From positions 3,348,001 through 3,412,000 of the forward strand of contig JAECYW010000006.1 of assembly GCA_023014335.1 (NCBI GenBank): a DNA stretch of 64,000 bases, read 5' to 3'. This document shows, piece by piece, positions 12,169 to 23,612 of the stretch. The stretch's first letter is position 1; each line of letters opens with the position of its first letter. The position numbers and the translations under genes were made by a program. Source of the DNA: Galerina marginata. Taxonomy: Eukaryota; Basidiomycota; Agaricomycetes; Agaricales; Galerinaceae. Below the pieces are notes generated by a model, which was given only the letters and a program-made list of their open reading frames with translations, ran no database searches and was not told the DNA's origin.

Positions 12169-14784
12169 ATGTCTACGCTGGGTGACATGGGGCAACATCA
12201 TCCACTATTCCCGATTTCGACCGGAAATCATATCTTACCTCGGGAACTACTATTAGAAGCCGTCGAACTGAGCCCTAGCGCGCTCCTCGCTCACGATACG
12301 TTTCTGGTCAATGCTTTCTCTCGTGCGTGTTCGATGTGCCCTGCAAAGGTGCTCGAGGGTGCTAATTGATCGTGGATGGTATGCATAGTGGCAGCGCTCA
12401 CATGGTTGGTGTACGATATGGCTCTCAATTTTAGTAAAGAGGTGCGTCGGAAGAATTTTGCACGTTTCGTCCGCATACTTAATTCGGGTTTATAATTATA
12501 GGTTACTCTCGTCTGGAAACGCTGGTATGGTTATGCATTCTACTCTGCCAGTGTTACTTGCTGATCACTGGGGACAACTAGGCACGAGCCCAAAGGACGC
12601 CACTCGAGACGACTCTATGTGATCGTGCGCTATTTCTCTGTCCTGAACCTCGCGTGTGTATTTTGTTTCCCACTCTCCCATGGGCGCTCACCGATCTTCT
12701 CACAGCTGGTATGTTGGCGGTGAGTACCTCGTCCCTCTATTCTTCCCCATTCCCTCTTCCGAACCCTATGTTCGACCGAATGGTATCGAGTAGAACGAGT
12801 TTCTACGACTCCGGTCTGAAACGGTCCACTTTCTCGCCATTGTCATTGTCAAACTACAACGTCGCTAAATTAAATTCCCATTCCCAGTGAACACGAGCGT
12901 CAGGTTATCTGTTAACGTGAGCTCGTTCTTCGTTCCGGGTTATTAAAGGGGTATTTTTAGCTGATACACATCATCCCCTTTTTCCACCCAACTTTAGTTG
13001 TGAGTGCTTAGGACCGGCACATCCTTTCATCCCTCTCTAACTATCTTCATTCATTCTGCTTCTTGATCAAATCTAGCTGTCGAGCATGGTATTACATCGT
13101 CGTCGTGTGGGTAATCGTTATTCATCACTTAGTATAACATTCTCATCTATCTGTCGTGCATTCTTCATTCAGCAATACAACGGTCATCACCCTCCTGCCG
13201 GACGTGATGCTTCTCATTCGCCTGAACGCTGTTTATGCCTGGAGAATTAGCAGTGAGTACCAGGCCAGCCCATGCCTTTCTTCACTCAGAGTTACTTACA
13301 TATATGGCCCAGCTTTGTTGTTGACGATTTTTCTATTCATCAGTAAGCTTCTTCCTTTTTGCTATGACATCTTGTTCCATTCTGCATGGATTATTGAATA
13401 TGGCTGACCTAAAGCACCTGTTTTGTTTCACATAATTTTTAGTCCAAACGACGGTAAGTCCACTTATTATTCTACGCAATTAACGAGTAAATTAACCCGT
13501 GAGCAGACAAGCCTCGTAGTAGGTCTGCTGTCCGTCACACAGATCACCTCTTCCCCCATCGACCCCTCCATACGATCAATACCTGGCTGTCCAGCGTCCA
13601 TGAGGCGTCCGGTCGCCCAATTCACGCTTGTTGCATGGTACGGATCCTATCCTGCTTCTCTCTGTCCGTCTATTCAAAAATTTTGTTAAGGATTCCATCC
13701 ATCCTTGCACAATTCGTGTATCTCCTATTCATGTTCAACACCCTAGCTCACCTTATGTACGGGCTGGACGCATCTGGGTCAAAGCCCATCAACGGCGGTC
13801 ATGGCAGTAGAAATTCTGCCGTCACCCCTGCTACCCCTCACGCTCCCGCTTCTCTTCTCATCGATGACAACCACTATAGCAACAGCGACGCCGCCACGAG
13901 GAAGACAAAATTAAAAGGCAAAGCTCCGCAGAGCAGCACGAGTCCTGCACAAGTGGATAAGCTCAGATTACAGTCGCGCGGCCGGGCATTCTCGTGGAAA
14001 GCATTGCAGCAGGTGCGCCAGCTCGTGCCCACTATGATGGTCTTCGTCGGCCATGGGGGATTGTATTTTGGGTTGTAAGTTCGTCCTTGTTTTGTTTGTT
14101 TCGATTCTAATTTCCTTCTGTGCTTCTTAGTGCTATATGTGAGTACCAGCTTTCTTTAGTTGGCAGCCCAATTGGGGGTTTCAAGGGCTTTATTCTGACC
14201 GTTATTGAAAAACCAGTGGCAAAAGTTGCCAATGCGGTGTTACTCACAACGCAGTCTGGTCCACTGCAAGCTGCTGCAATTCCGTGAGTTTTTGACCCCT
14301 CTTGTGCCCCTTTCTCGCGTATCCTATCCCATAATAAACTAAAGCTGATTCACTTGCAGCTGGATGATGGCATTATACCCAGTCCTGGTATGTTTCCGCC
14401 CGCTTTCGCTTAGCCGCGATGTGCTAATTGCATGCTCTCTCTCTTCCACACAAAAAATAGGTGACAAGAATATACCTTTCCATGGTTCACTACCTCCACT
14501 TCGGGCTGCCGATGAAACGCCCGCAGATGCTCGGGTCATACGACGGGCCCGGTGAGAATTACGCCTGGATAGACGAGGGCGGAATGGTGTTCGTCGACGG
14601 TGTTAGTGGACAGTGGGATGACGAGGCGCAAGAGGAAGAAACAGATTGGGTCGATGGAGATGCGGAATATCTACGACCGTGGAGGACGAGAACACTGGAT
14701 TTGGTGCCTGGACGCATGACTTTCGCTGCACGGGAGTCGTTGGCAAGTCCGTCCGTACTTGACTTTCGGGATGAGGAGTATTGA
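12169..14784 (+). CDS. DUF6533 multi-pass membrane protein
   Basis: A many-exon gene of a basidiomycete-specific family of membrane proteins whose function is unknown. The DUF6533 core is clear: AALTWLVYDMALNFSKE, then VTLVWKRW, then HSRRLYVIVRYFSVLNL, joined across introns with closing phases. Later segments read MLLIRLNAVYAWRIS, LLLTIFLFI, SIPGCPASM, ILAQFVYLLFMFNTLAHLMYG and WMMALYPVLVTRIYLSMVHY, all typical helix-rich parts of this family. A long hydrophilic loop rich in Ser and Thr falls before the last helices. The last exon is 14461-14784 and ends in an acidic cytosolic tail. Exon borders between about 12660 and 13200 are uncertain because several donors compete. The start at 12169 (MSTLGDMGQHHP) is a best guess. 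Confidence 0.75.
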
Positions 14785-14980
14785 CTGGGGTTGACGATTG
14801 ACGAAACTATTAACCTAAAACGTCAAGTAATCTTATACACTAGTAGTGTGGTGGTATTTTTACCCTAAGTAATGATTGACCCTGGATCATGATGCATGAT
14901 GCATGATGGTCCGTGCTGGCTGTGCGTCGGGAAGTCAATTGGCCACAGCACTGATCCACCAACTTTCAACTTGTACCACC

Positions 14981-15845
14981 ATGAGGTGCAGTGTCTGCAA
15001 AATCGAACCCGAAAAGCCCCTCCAATGTTCTCAGTGTAGGAAGACAATGCGAGTATCTTCTTCTATTAACCAATATCTTCGACTCATTTTATTTTCCCCT
15101 ACGACCAGTTACTGCTCGTACGCCATAATACTGGATGGCTTTGGCGTGATCTTATTAACCATCCTATAGGAGGGCATGTCAAAAGGCAGACTGGAAAGTC
15201 CACAAACGTAGCGTTTGCACCAAACCCGCCGTTCTTCACAAAATGGATAAAATGATAAAGAAATATAGCGGACCTAATTACCCTATGGGAATGCTTAATT
15301 CTTTCGAAGAAGCGTGCTGGGAAGAACGCAGGAGAAACCCACAGCCCGTCTCGCATTGTGATGGGTGTTTTCGTCGGTTCCTTGGGGCACCCCTTGGACC
15401 AGACGACGAGGAACTCGAGGCCATGGAACCAAGGGAGACCCCGGCTCAATTTAAGCGGTGTGCAGACTGTGACTACACTATCTGCGAGGACTGCACCGAC
15501 ACCGAGAACCAAGGTTCATTTTTCTCCACAGTGGCAATGAAGCAAGCGGGCTAATTTATTCGTTCCGATACAGGCATACCTTACTTCGACCGCCCAAGCG
15601 GAACCTGCCGCTGCCCCAAATCTAACTTTGGTGTTTTTTACTGCTTGTCCGCCCCCTCTTACCTCGATGGCGATGGCCGAAAACCCTATCATGGTGATCG
15701 CCACCCGGATGTGTCCAGCGAGGAGGGGAGGAAGTATGCCCCGAACGCTTGGGAGCCTAGAGAGAGAGCCTGTAGGACATGTGGACTCGTCACGAAATGT
15801 TTGAAGAAGGAGCATTTGAAAGATGCATTGCCTGGTATGGCCTGA
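14981..15845 (+). CDS. MYND-type zinc-finger protein, 230 aa
   Basis: Four exons: 14981-15048, 15109-15117, 15170-15513, 15574-15845, all phases closing. The N-terminal MYND finger is rebuilt as CSVC...CSQC, KTIYCSRACQ, DWKVHKRSVC, giving the C-x2-C, C-x2-C, C-x3-C, H-x3-C type ligand order. MYND fingers bind proline-rich peptides in partner proteins. The rest contains a second cysteine-rich part (HCDGC, KRCADCDYTICEDC) and a third (CRCP, ACRTC), so the whole protein may bind several zinc ions. Two features are odd. The second exon is only 9 nt long and supplies the YCS core, and the first intron has a GC donor (AT then GCGAGT). No other domain is recognised. Confidence 0.85.
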
Positions 15846-15922
15846 ACGTAATGTGAACTTACTCGCTGAAGGATGTTTTCCTTTTAATGGCTCGCGTCCT
15901 TCTCGAATTCAATCATCCCACA

Positions 15923-17127
15923 TCATGACCCATGACAAACAAGTAACATCCTTTTCTGGGCAAGTCGAGGGACGGCTGCGATTATAGACTCCGTCGAAAT
16001 GGGAATGTAATCAGTGTAAGGTTGCAACAAACGAAGCTGGACAGTCTTCAATTCTGGGAAACGGGTTCCTAGAAAAAGATCTTCAAAATCTTCCCATCGG
16101 CTTCCTTCTAGTACGCTGTCTCTTTGCTGAAACCCGACGACAAGTTGTTGGAGGTGTTTATGGCTGCCAAAAAAACAAAGGCATTGAATGGCTACATTCA
16201 CTGGTGACTTTTCGGATGTCAAGCCAGTGGCCATGAGAGTCAGCGAGGAAAGACATGAAGCATGTCTGGCCACGACAGTCATTAAAGACTCCAAATCTAC
16301 TCATAAATTGAGCCCACGACGCTGTGATGTAGATAAAAAGAGGACTCACCTCTTTTGGCCGCGTCGTTCAAGAAACTAATCTCTATATGTCGCAGCGATC
16401 CGCCGGCAGCGATAATGAACTTGGGAAACGCGGTATTGAGCAATGGGGAATGCATGCTGAGGCATGTTATGCGCAGCGTTTGGAGTGCTGAAAGAGCCGG
16501 AGTAAGCCAGTCCAAGGCAAAAGCATCAAGACAACATCGCACGTCCAACCTCTGTAACTGAAATGAAGGAGCAGGGAGATCGCTTTTCTTGTCGGTAATT
16601 ATGTTGCGCACGCAACATCCGTTGAAAGTGATGGCTCGCAACTTCGGAAAGTGGTTCAAGAAAGCGACCAGACCGTGGTCGTTGAACCGCTCCTCCTCTT
16701 GGCCACACACGTCCTCCTCCTTCAGGAAAATTTCTTTTATGCTTTCTAATCTCGACAAAGAGGAAAGGTCAAAGCGAGGCTTTCCCACTGTGCGCATCCG
16801 CTGATGGACCTCGAGGGAAGTGATATATGAGGACAATAGGTCCAAAGTAAGATGGAGATCCTCAGAGGATTGGATCCAGGGTCTTTGAATCTCAAGCAAA
16901 CCTAGGTGTTTGATGAAATGTTGAATGTGAGGTGTGGACTTCAATTTGGCTGGAACATGGGGGAATGCGGAGGATAGGTTTAGATCGTGAAAAAGGCGAG
17001 CCTGAGCGGGGAAAACGAGGGCTTTGCAAGTCAAAGCGCATGCCTTCAGTGACGAGTGGTCGAATCTTTGGTCCAGATGACTGAGGATAGTATAAAGCAA
17101 TTCTTGGGGTAACTGGTCAAAGGACAT
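15923..17127 (-). CDS. F-box / LRR-type protein, 383 aa
   Basis: Two exons, 16350-17127 and 15923-16296, with a 53-bp intron closing in phase 1. The start is MSFDQLPQELLYTILSHLD, a classic F-box beginning that binds Skp1 in SCF ubiquitin ligases. It is followed by the ACALTCKALVFPAQARLFHDL part typical of mushroom F-box proteins. The remainder shows irregular leucine-rich repeats (for example LDLLSSYITSLEV, FPKLRAITFNGC, LSALQTLRITCLSM) that would recruit substrates. An in-frame upstream ATG at 17205 would add an unrelated basic leader and is not used. Such genes are highly expanded in Agaricomycetes, so no specific substrate can be named. Confidence 0.85.
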
Positions 17128-17300
17128 TATGATAAAAACAAGTGGACAATTGAAGATTCGCTGTCGAATCCTCTTAGCTCTCAATTTCTCACGAGATTGA
17201 TGCACTGTTATTTCGTCAGTGCCATCAACTTTTCACTATCGCAAAAAATATTCCTGGTCTGACGTTCGATGAAGCAGGCTTGATATTCGACTTCCAATGT

Positions 17301-19064
17301 TCAAAGCATAGCAAGTCCCTTCACTAAATCTTCCTCCGCCGTTGTCATCCACGCGTATTCCCAGTCACCCACAATGAGCTCTGCAAGCTGCTCTAGTCTC
17401 TCCTTTCCTAACTGCTGGCCGACTGCCACATCTTCAAATCCTGGAGCATTGAACTGGTACAGTAAACCATGGGCCCTGGATGCGGCATGCACAGAATTAG
17501 CAAACGGCCGTCGGATGGCATCGTATACCTTGTTCAATTCAGAGATGGGTTTTCTAGTCTGTACAGCTTTGGCGATGAGATGAGCGAGGATGTACGCGTC
17601 CTTGGCCGCAATTAGCAAAGTTTTAACTCTGAGGTTTAGATGTTTCATTACCTCGATGGCCTGGCCTGCGCCGTTTCCTTGATGAGGAGTCATTGCATGT
17701 GCCTGGAAAATTGGTGGATAAATGGCGCTTTTTCAAGACATATTATAAACTTACTGCGTCACCTAAAAGGATTATGGAATCCGAGGAATAACTATCCAGG
17801 GGTTGGATGGCATGGATAGCCCAGCGTGATGGCCGCTCCATATGCTGGAAAATAGTTAGGTCGGTAAAACTCCAAGGACAACAGGAATGCAACTCACTTC
17901 CACCAACAGACGAACCTCTTCCTCCCATTTCTCGAAGAAGGGCATGACTTCTTCCTTAGTGACGTCTTGAAAGGGCGGTCCATCATAGGGTGTACCTTCT
18001 TTCGTCATGTCGCTCACGTAGGCGGCAACGTTCACAATTCGACCTTGTAATATCGGGTATGCGACAAGATGCTGCAAAGGAGTTTACAAGGCAGACATTC
18101 GAACAGTTGGTAGAAAGCAAACCTGGTTCTTTCCGCAGTACTGGTAATAACGAAAAAAAATTGTTTGCCCTTTAAAATTGGTTTAAAACGTAACTTACTA
18201 TTGTCGGGGTCTTTAAAGCACGATGCCCTGGCAGTCTCTGCGCAACCAAGTTGCTTTCAATCATGCATCGATAAGCAAACGTCCCACTCCAGACAGGATC
18301 GGCTTGGCCAGGAAGCCCATTGTCAGCTAAAAAATGTTTCCGGACGACAGACTTTAGGCCGTCGGCACCCACGAGGAGGTCGCAAGTCGCCGTCTTTCCA
18401 TCTTCAAATGTGAGCTTAATTTCGGCTGAGGGAGTCTCGGTGTGATAAGACGAAAGCCGAGCTGAGAGATGGCATCTAATTAGAGGCGATAGCTTTTTCA
18501 GCAAAGCCTCTTGTACCACCGCACGATGAAAAGACAAAGCTGCACCTACAAAGAAAGGCAGCGCATTAATGAGAGCATTAGTCCAGAGTATAAAATGACA
18601 TGATGAAATGGATGACATACCAGGAAAGACAAGGTCGTGAATAGGAACACCGCCCTCTTGCTGGTCGGCTTTTCTGATTTGAAAGCCTAGGCCTAAAATA
18701 ATAAAGACATTTGGCTATAATTTATCAATAAAACGACGAAGTCAACCACTTACGAGGCTTCCCATCCGGCACATGCTGGCCTGGCAAGAGATGTGCTACA
18801 AGCTCTGATTCCAGCCCCAGCTTCTCCAAGATCTTCCACGCCCGGGGCCAGAATGTGATACCAGCGCCTATCTGAGTCAACTCTGGTGCGGATTCGTAAA
18901 TATCTACCTCAATAAGGTCTGCTAGGTTCGTCTTTAGGTACCTCTGGCTCAGGCCCACAGCCAATGTTAAGCCTCCAATACCACCGCCTCTGTTTCATTC
19001 TGTGAGAATGTTGAACCGAAAGCTGGAAGAGAGACGCGTACACAATTCCAATGCGAAGTGGCAT
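17301..19064 (-). CDS. FAD-dependent monooxygenase, salicylate-hydroxylase-like, 436 aa
   Basis: Nine exons: 19042-19064, 18754-18989, 18621-18692, 18199-18545, 18123-18140, 17898-18071, 17755-17844, 17652-17702, 17301-17600, with all phases closing. The protein starts MPLRIGIVGGGIGGLTLAVG, an FAD-binding GxGxxG fold at residues 9-14. It then shows the aromatic-hydroxylase DG motif region (CDLLVGADGLKSVVR) and the GD motif LLGDAAHAMTPHQGNGAGQ near 316-334, which binds FAD ribose and phosphate. This is class A flavoprotein monooxygenase, which hydroxylates aromatic acids with NAD(P)H. Substrate is inferred only from similarity to salicylate hydroxylases. Exon 5 is an 18-nt microexon (YCGKNQ). 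The intron at 17601-17651 is 51 nt without an in-frame stop, so retention would leave the frame open. Confidence 0.9.
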
Positions 19065-19289
19065 CTTCAGAACGGGATTGAACCGTGTCGTCTTCGTTGT
19101 TTTGTTTATCTCGACCCATGCCGCTGTCGTGGGTTCCTGTTATCGAGCAACATGGTTGTCGTCCGAGTCGGATGACCGCTTCGGCGAAGTTTGCACGTTT
19201 ATCCGGGCCGGATCAGCCAGCAGCAGCAGACCGGAACTGATCATGATCGTCAACAGTTGATCAACAAACGCTTTTGTTCGTCACATAGA

Positions 19290-21709
19290 ATGGTAGAAAC
19301 CGGACTACCTGATCCACAGACTCAAAAAGCGGTGAGAACCGGTCTTTTATTCATCCTTCCATGATTGAAGAATTCTATCGTCAAGGCTCCGAAAATCTGG
19401 GACCTCGAGGACGAAGAATTCGAATATGCTCCCCCAAAACCTCAAGGTGACCCGTGGAATGTGTTGCTGAAGCCTCTTTTGGAAAAAGACAAGATAAAGT
19501 GTAATGGGTGGAAGGAGGAGGTTCAAAACCTTTTGATCTTTGTGAGTGGCTTTATGGGTGGACTTCGGTTCATTTTTTAATGCCGTGTTAGGCTGGTCTC
19601 TTCTCAGCTGTCGTGACGGCTTTTGTCGTTGAATCATATAAGTCACTTCGTCAGGACCCCAACGATGCTATCGTTGGCCTTCTATTTCATATTGCCTCTC
19701 GCCTTGACAATCTTCAACTTAACGAAACGGCCGCTCCTCTTTCCTTTCCAAGTTCGTCATTCACACCCACCCCTTCGTCAATCCGAGTCAATATCTTTTG
19801 GTTCCTTAGCCTAATCCTGAGCTTAACAACTGTCCTCGTTGGGATCGTCAGCCTGCAGTGGCTGAGAGAATACCAGTCCTATCCAGGGCTCTCGCCAAAA
19901 GACGCCCATGCAATTTTTAGAATGCGCTCTGAAGGCATGGATAGATGGTATGTCTGGAATGTCTTCGTGGCTCTGCCCCTACTTCTTCAAGCTGCTCTTG
20001 TCCTTTTTCTGGGTGGAATAATTGACTTCCTGCTTGCGCTGGAAAGCAATGTCGCAACTCCGGTAGCAGTTGTCGTTGGCACCACTCTGCTTTTTCTCAT
20101 TGCCACCACCGTACTTCCGACATTTCAAGGTCTCTTCCTCTATCTACCATTTCTGTTCGTCCGAGACCTCAGGAAGCTACCATCTCAATGCCCATACAAA
20201 TCCCCTCAGTCCGCCGCCTTCCGAACAATGCTTTCTTTCAGCTTTACACTGGCCCACCGCCTCTTTCCAACGCTCCGTCCTGTATTGCAGTACCTGAGTT
20301 CCATTTTCCGATGGTCTCCCAATGCGAAGATAGAAATGGAGGTCAACGATATTGAACATGACGATCATCACGTTTTTTCTGAGCTAGTAAACACCTGGCA
20401 AAAAAGGACGTGGATAGATTTTGATGCCGCCTGGCTATCCCTTCGAGACGCATGTGCCCACGGCCTGAAAGACCGATGCTTAAGATTAAAAGGTCACCGC
20501 GATGATCTTCTTCCTCATGCTTCACGCCTCTTTGACAGCTTATCGTGTATTCAAGAAGCTATTGATAACACTGATTTTAACCAGACAGATGCTTTTCGTT
20601 CCGCAATTTATCACTGCTTCGCCGATCTCTCGCAAACGGTACTTGCACCAGGTGCTTGGTTAGCGCCGTACAATCTCTTTTTTCCCTTCGACGACAGCCG
20701 GTTTCATCGTCAGCATCGCTATTTTCATGCCCTCTGGAACGAATTCGAGGTCGGAGAGGATTATGACTCCCAATATAGGTTTACTTCAGATATGCAGGTT
20801 GGTTTAAAGGTGGCCGCGATTCACCACCAAAACCTGTATTCATTTATCCGGAAAACTTGGAAAAAGCCTGGACGAGAGCTCCTCCATCATGCTGCAGAAA
20901 TTCAGATCCGATTGGGAAAGTGTTGGGCCGTCGAGCAGGTCGTTCATTCGCCAACATCGGAATCTGTGGCGCGACTTCCTCGCCATTTTGTGCTTTCATA
21001 TGCTTGGCGCAGAGACATGGATCAAAGTGCGTTGTCTAGCTTAAAATAGTTGCACATACCATATACTTACTCACTTTTGTTTTTAGTGCTTTTTTGGCAA
21101 TACAGTCATGTTCCAATGTTATTTTTTAAATTTGCTGCACACGCGGAGAAAAACAAGATTCATCCAAACGAACTTCATAATCATCCTGGTATCGTTGAAT
21201 TCTTGCAACGAGCGGCCAGTATCACAGCAGCAGCCTCTCGCGGTGGTTCATTTGAACGACCTACGTTTGACATTGAGCTGTCTAACGCCTACTCAGCCAT
21301 CTTTTCGTTTATAGGCGACCAACTAGGCCAGTCACTAATATCTATGCCAATCCAATCTGAAAACATCGGCCGCCTAAATCTTTTATACCTGTTCTACACC
21401 TCAACTATATACGTCCGAATCTTGTTTCTCAAAGGGCTCTGGACAATGCCTCTAATCAGCACCAGCATAGAATCTCTTCTGCCCATCATGCGCCAATTCA
21501 GAGAGCGAACTATTGATGTCGGTTTCGTCAATGACTTCCTCGAGCGTCGATTCAAAGGAGAGGACGATCAATTCGTCGTTTCAAGGTTCAGCAAAGAATG
21601 GTGGTCTTTCCTGGACGATGACAGCCCTTACATTCCCGAATCCTCAGACCCGCGCGAGTCGCCACCTTTGGAACTAGACAGCCTTCAAGTTTCCAGCGTC
21701 CAACTTTAA
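19290..21709 (+). CDS. DUF6535 membrane protein, paralog 1, about 751 aa
   Basis: Exons 19290-19331, 19386-19541, 19592-21026 and 21087-21709. An alternative acceptor at 19371 would add five residues but needs a 39-bp intron. The DUF6535 part opens with APKIWDLEDEEFEYAPPKP and GDPWNVLLKPLLEKDK. Four hydrophobic helices follow (AGLFSAVVTAFVVESY, FWFLSLILSLTTVLVGIVSL, ALPLLLQAALVLFLGGIID, VAVVVGTTLLFLIATTVLP), with LQWLREYQSY between. The C-terminal 450 residues are soluble and unrecognised. This family is widespread in Agaricomycetes and has no known function. The gene is a tandem duplicate of the interrupted copy at 22230-25398, with the same intron positions. Confidence 0.85.
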
Positions 21710-22229
21710 ATCTCCCCTGATTGTACACCCCAAGCAGTGGGAACAATCGACTCATGTCACGTCGCAACCACCTTGGGTCGTCCACAATCCCAAGCGTAAA
21801 ATTACGACCATTTCACTCAGCCCTCGAAACTTGGCATCGACGTTCAAGAATTCCTGTGATTCGAGTACCATATTGGTCCCGTTGTTCAGTATTACGGTCT
21901 TATTCTCCAGGAGCTTGGAAGTACTTCCGAGTCTTACTGTGATTTCCCTAGGATTCGCTATACCTACTACAAGCTCTCGACCTTAAATTTCACGGAGGAT
22001 CTAGTCCATCTCCGGTTCGACTGATCGCCATCTTTCGATAGACTAGTATTGCTATTACAACTTATAAGTAAGCCTTAAAAATAAAGCTCACCAAAGCCGC
22101 ATATCACTTTTTTTTCAACACTGCGGAAATTTAAACAACAGTAGGGTCAGCTTAGGTCAGCCTCTGTTGATGACGTGCAGAACGCTCTTTCCAATCACAG
22201 CTTGGGCATGCCCTTCACATCAGCCTAGC
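21710..22229. other. Intergenic, no gene recognised
   Basis: Separates the two tandem DUF6535 paralogs. No supported coding frame. Confidence 0.5.
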
Positions 22230-22973
22230 ATGACTGAGTCTGAACAATCGTCTCAGAAAGCGCCGGTGCGTACGTGCCCTTTCATTATCTTTGCAGCCAA
22301 TAATTAAAGCTCTCTTTGAAGCTGAAGAAAACTCAGAAAGTCTGGAGTTTCGAGGACGACGAGTTCGAGTATGCTCCCCCAAAGCCGGACGGTGATCCGT
22401 GGAACGTTCTACTGAAACCTCTTCTAGAGAAAGACAAGGTCAAGTGTGATGGATGGAAGGAAGAAGTTCAAAACCTTTTGATTTTCGTGAGCAACTTTAT
22501 GCTACAGCTGTGTTCCGACTGATAATTACCGTGATCAGGCTGGCCTTTTCTCCGCAGTCGTGACAGCATTCGTCGTTGAATCATACAAGTCGCTTCAGTC
22601 CGACCCCAACGTTGCCATGATTGGGCTTTTGTCTCGTATTGCTTTTCGCCTTGACAACCCTGTTAATGAAACCATGGCACCGTTTTCCTTCACAAATCCG
22701 GTTTTCACTCCAACGCACTCGTCAATACGAGTTAATGCATTTTGGTTCTTAAGTCTCGTTCTGAGTCTAACCACTGTACTAGTTGGAATCGTCACCCTGC
22801 AATGGCTACGGGAATACCAGTCATATCCAGGTCTCTCACCCCGAGACACGCGCGCAGTATTTCGAATGCGCTCTGAAGGCATGGAAAGGTGGTATGTGTG
22901 GAGAATTTTTACGATTCTCCCGCTACTTCTTCAAGCGGCTCTTATACTTTTCTTTAGTGGGATCATAGACTTT

Positions 22974-23612
22974 CATCAGCAAAAAGGCGTGCCGCTTAGA
23001 TGCCCTTGCCAAGCTCACACGGCACAAGAATAATTACACGTTGCTTACATAGACCTTGAATTAGGATAGAATATTTCTAGCTGCCTTGTAAGTATTCGGA
23101 ATAATTTACTTGCCTTGTATGTACATGAAATACTTCTGAGCACATCGTAATACACCTTATAATGCGGTAGAAAGCTTTCGGCGCATTGCAATGCCTTGTG
23201 TTGGGCACCTGTAACCAAAAAGGGAAATCGGATTACTTATTGAGTAAATTTACTTACAGTTATCAAGCTCTCGTGGCGTAGCGGTTAAGCACTCGGTCTT
23301 TGTCCCACTGGGACCCTGTGTTCGACTCTCGGTCAAGGTAAAAAATTCAAACTCCAATAAGTGTCGTCGGAGGTGATAAAACCTTTTGGGTATTCGCAAA
23401 TTTAGCGTGCCTGCACCGCTTATAATGGATTGTGACGATAAAAGCCCTTATAATGGCCACAAGCATTGCAGAGTTTTTAATAATAGTGTCGCTAATACGG
23501 GACGTTGCAACGCGCTTGTAAGACTTGCAAACATTGTAATGATTTGTGGGGATTATAATTAATTTTTACAGCTCGTATTTCACCATGTAAGCCGTGCGCC
23601 TTTTCTCTGATG
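22974..23612. mobile_element. Non-autonomous TIR element (MITE-like), 639 bp
   Basis: The insert begins CATCAGCAAAAAGGCG and ends CGCCTTTTCTCTGATG. The outer 25 bases of each end are inverted copies with about five mismatches. It is flanked by TT on both sides (22972-22973 and 23613-23614), and the uninterrupted paralog defines the empty site. No transposase frame exists inside, so it would need a helper. A 2-bp TT flank is too short to assign a superfamily with confidence. A tRNA-like pair of boxes lies in the middle. Confidence 0.75.
23274..23330 (+). other. tRNA-like A and B boxes inside the insert
   Basis: TGGCGTAGCGG at 23274-23284 fits an RNA polymerase III A box. GTGTTCGACTC at 23318-23328 is close to a B box, at tRNA-like spacing. 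The flanking bases do not fold into acceptor, anticodon and T stems, so this is not a functional tRNA gene. It may be a tRNA-derived (SINE-like) module or chance. Confidence 0.35.
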
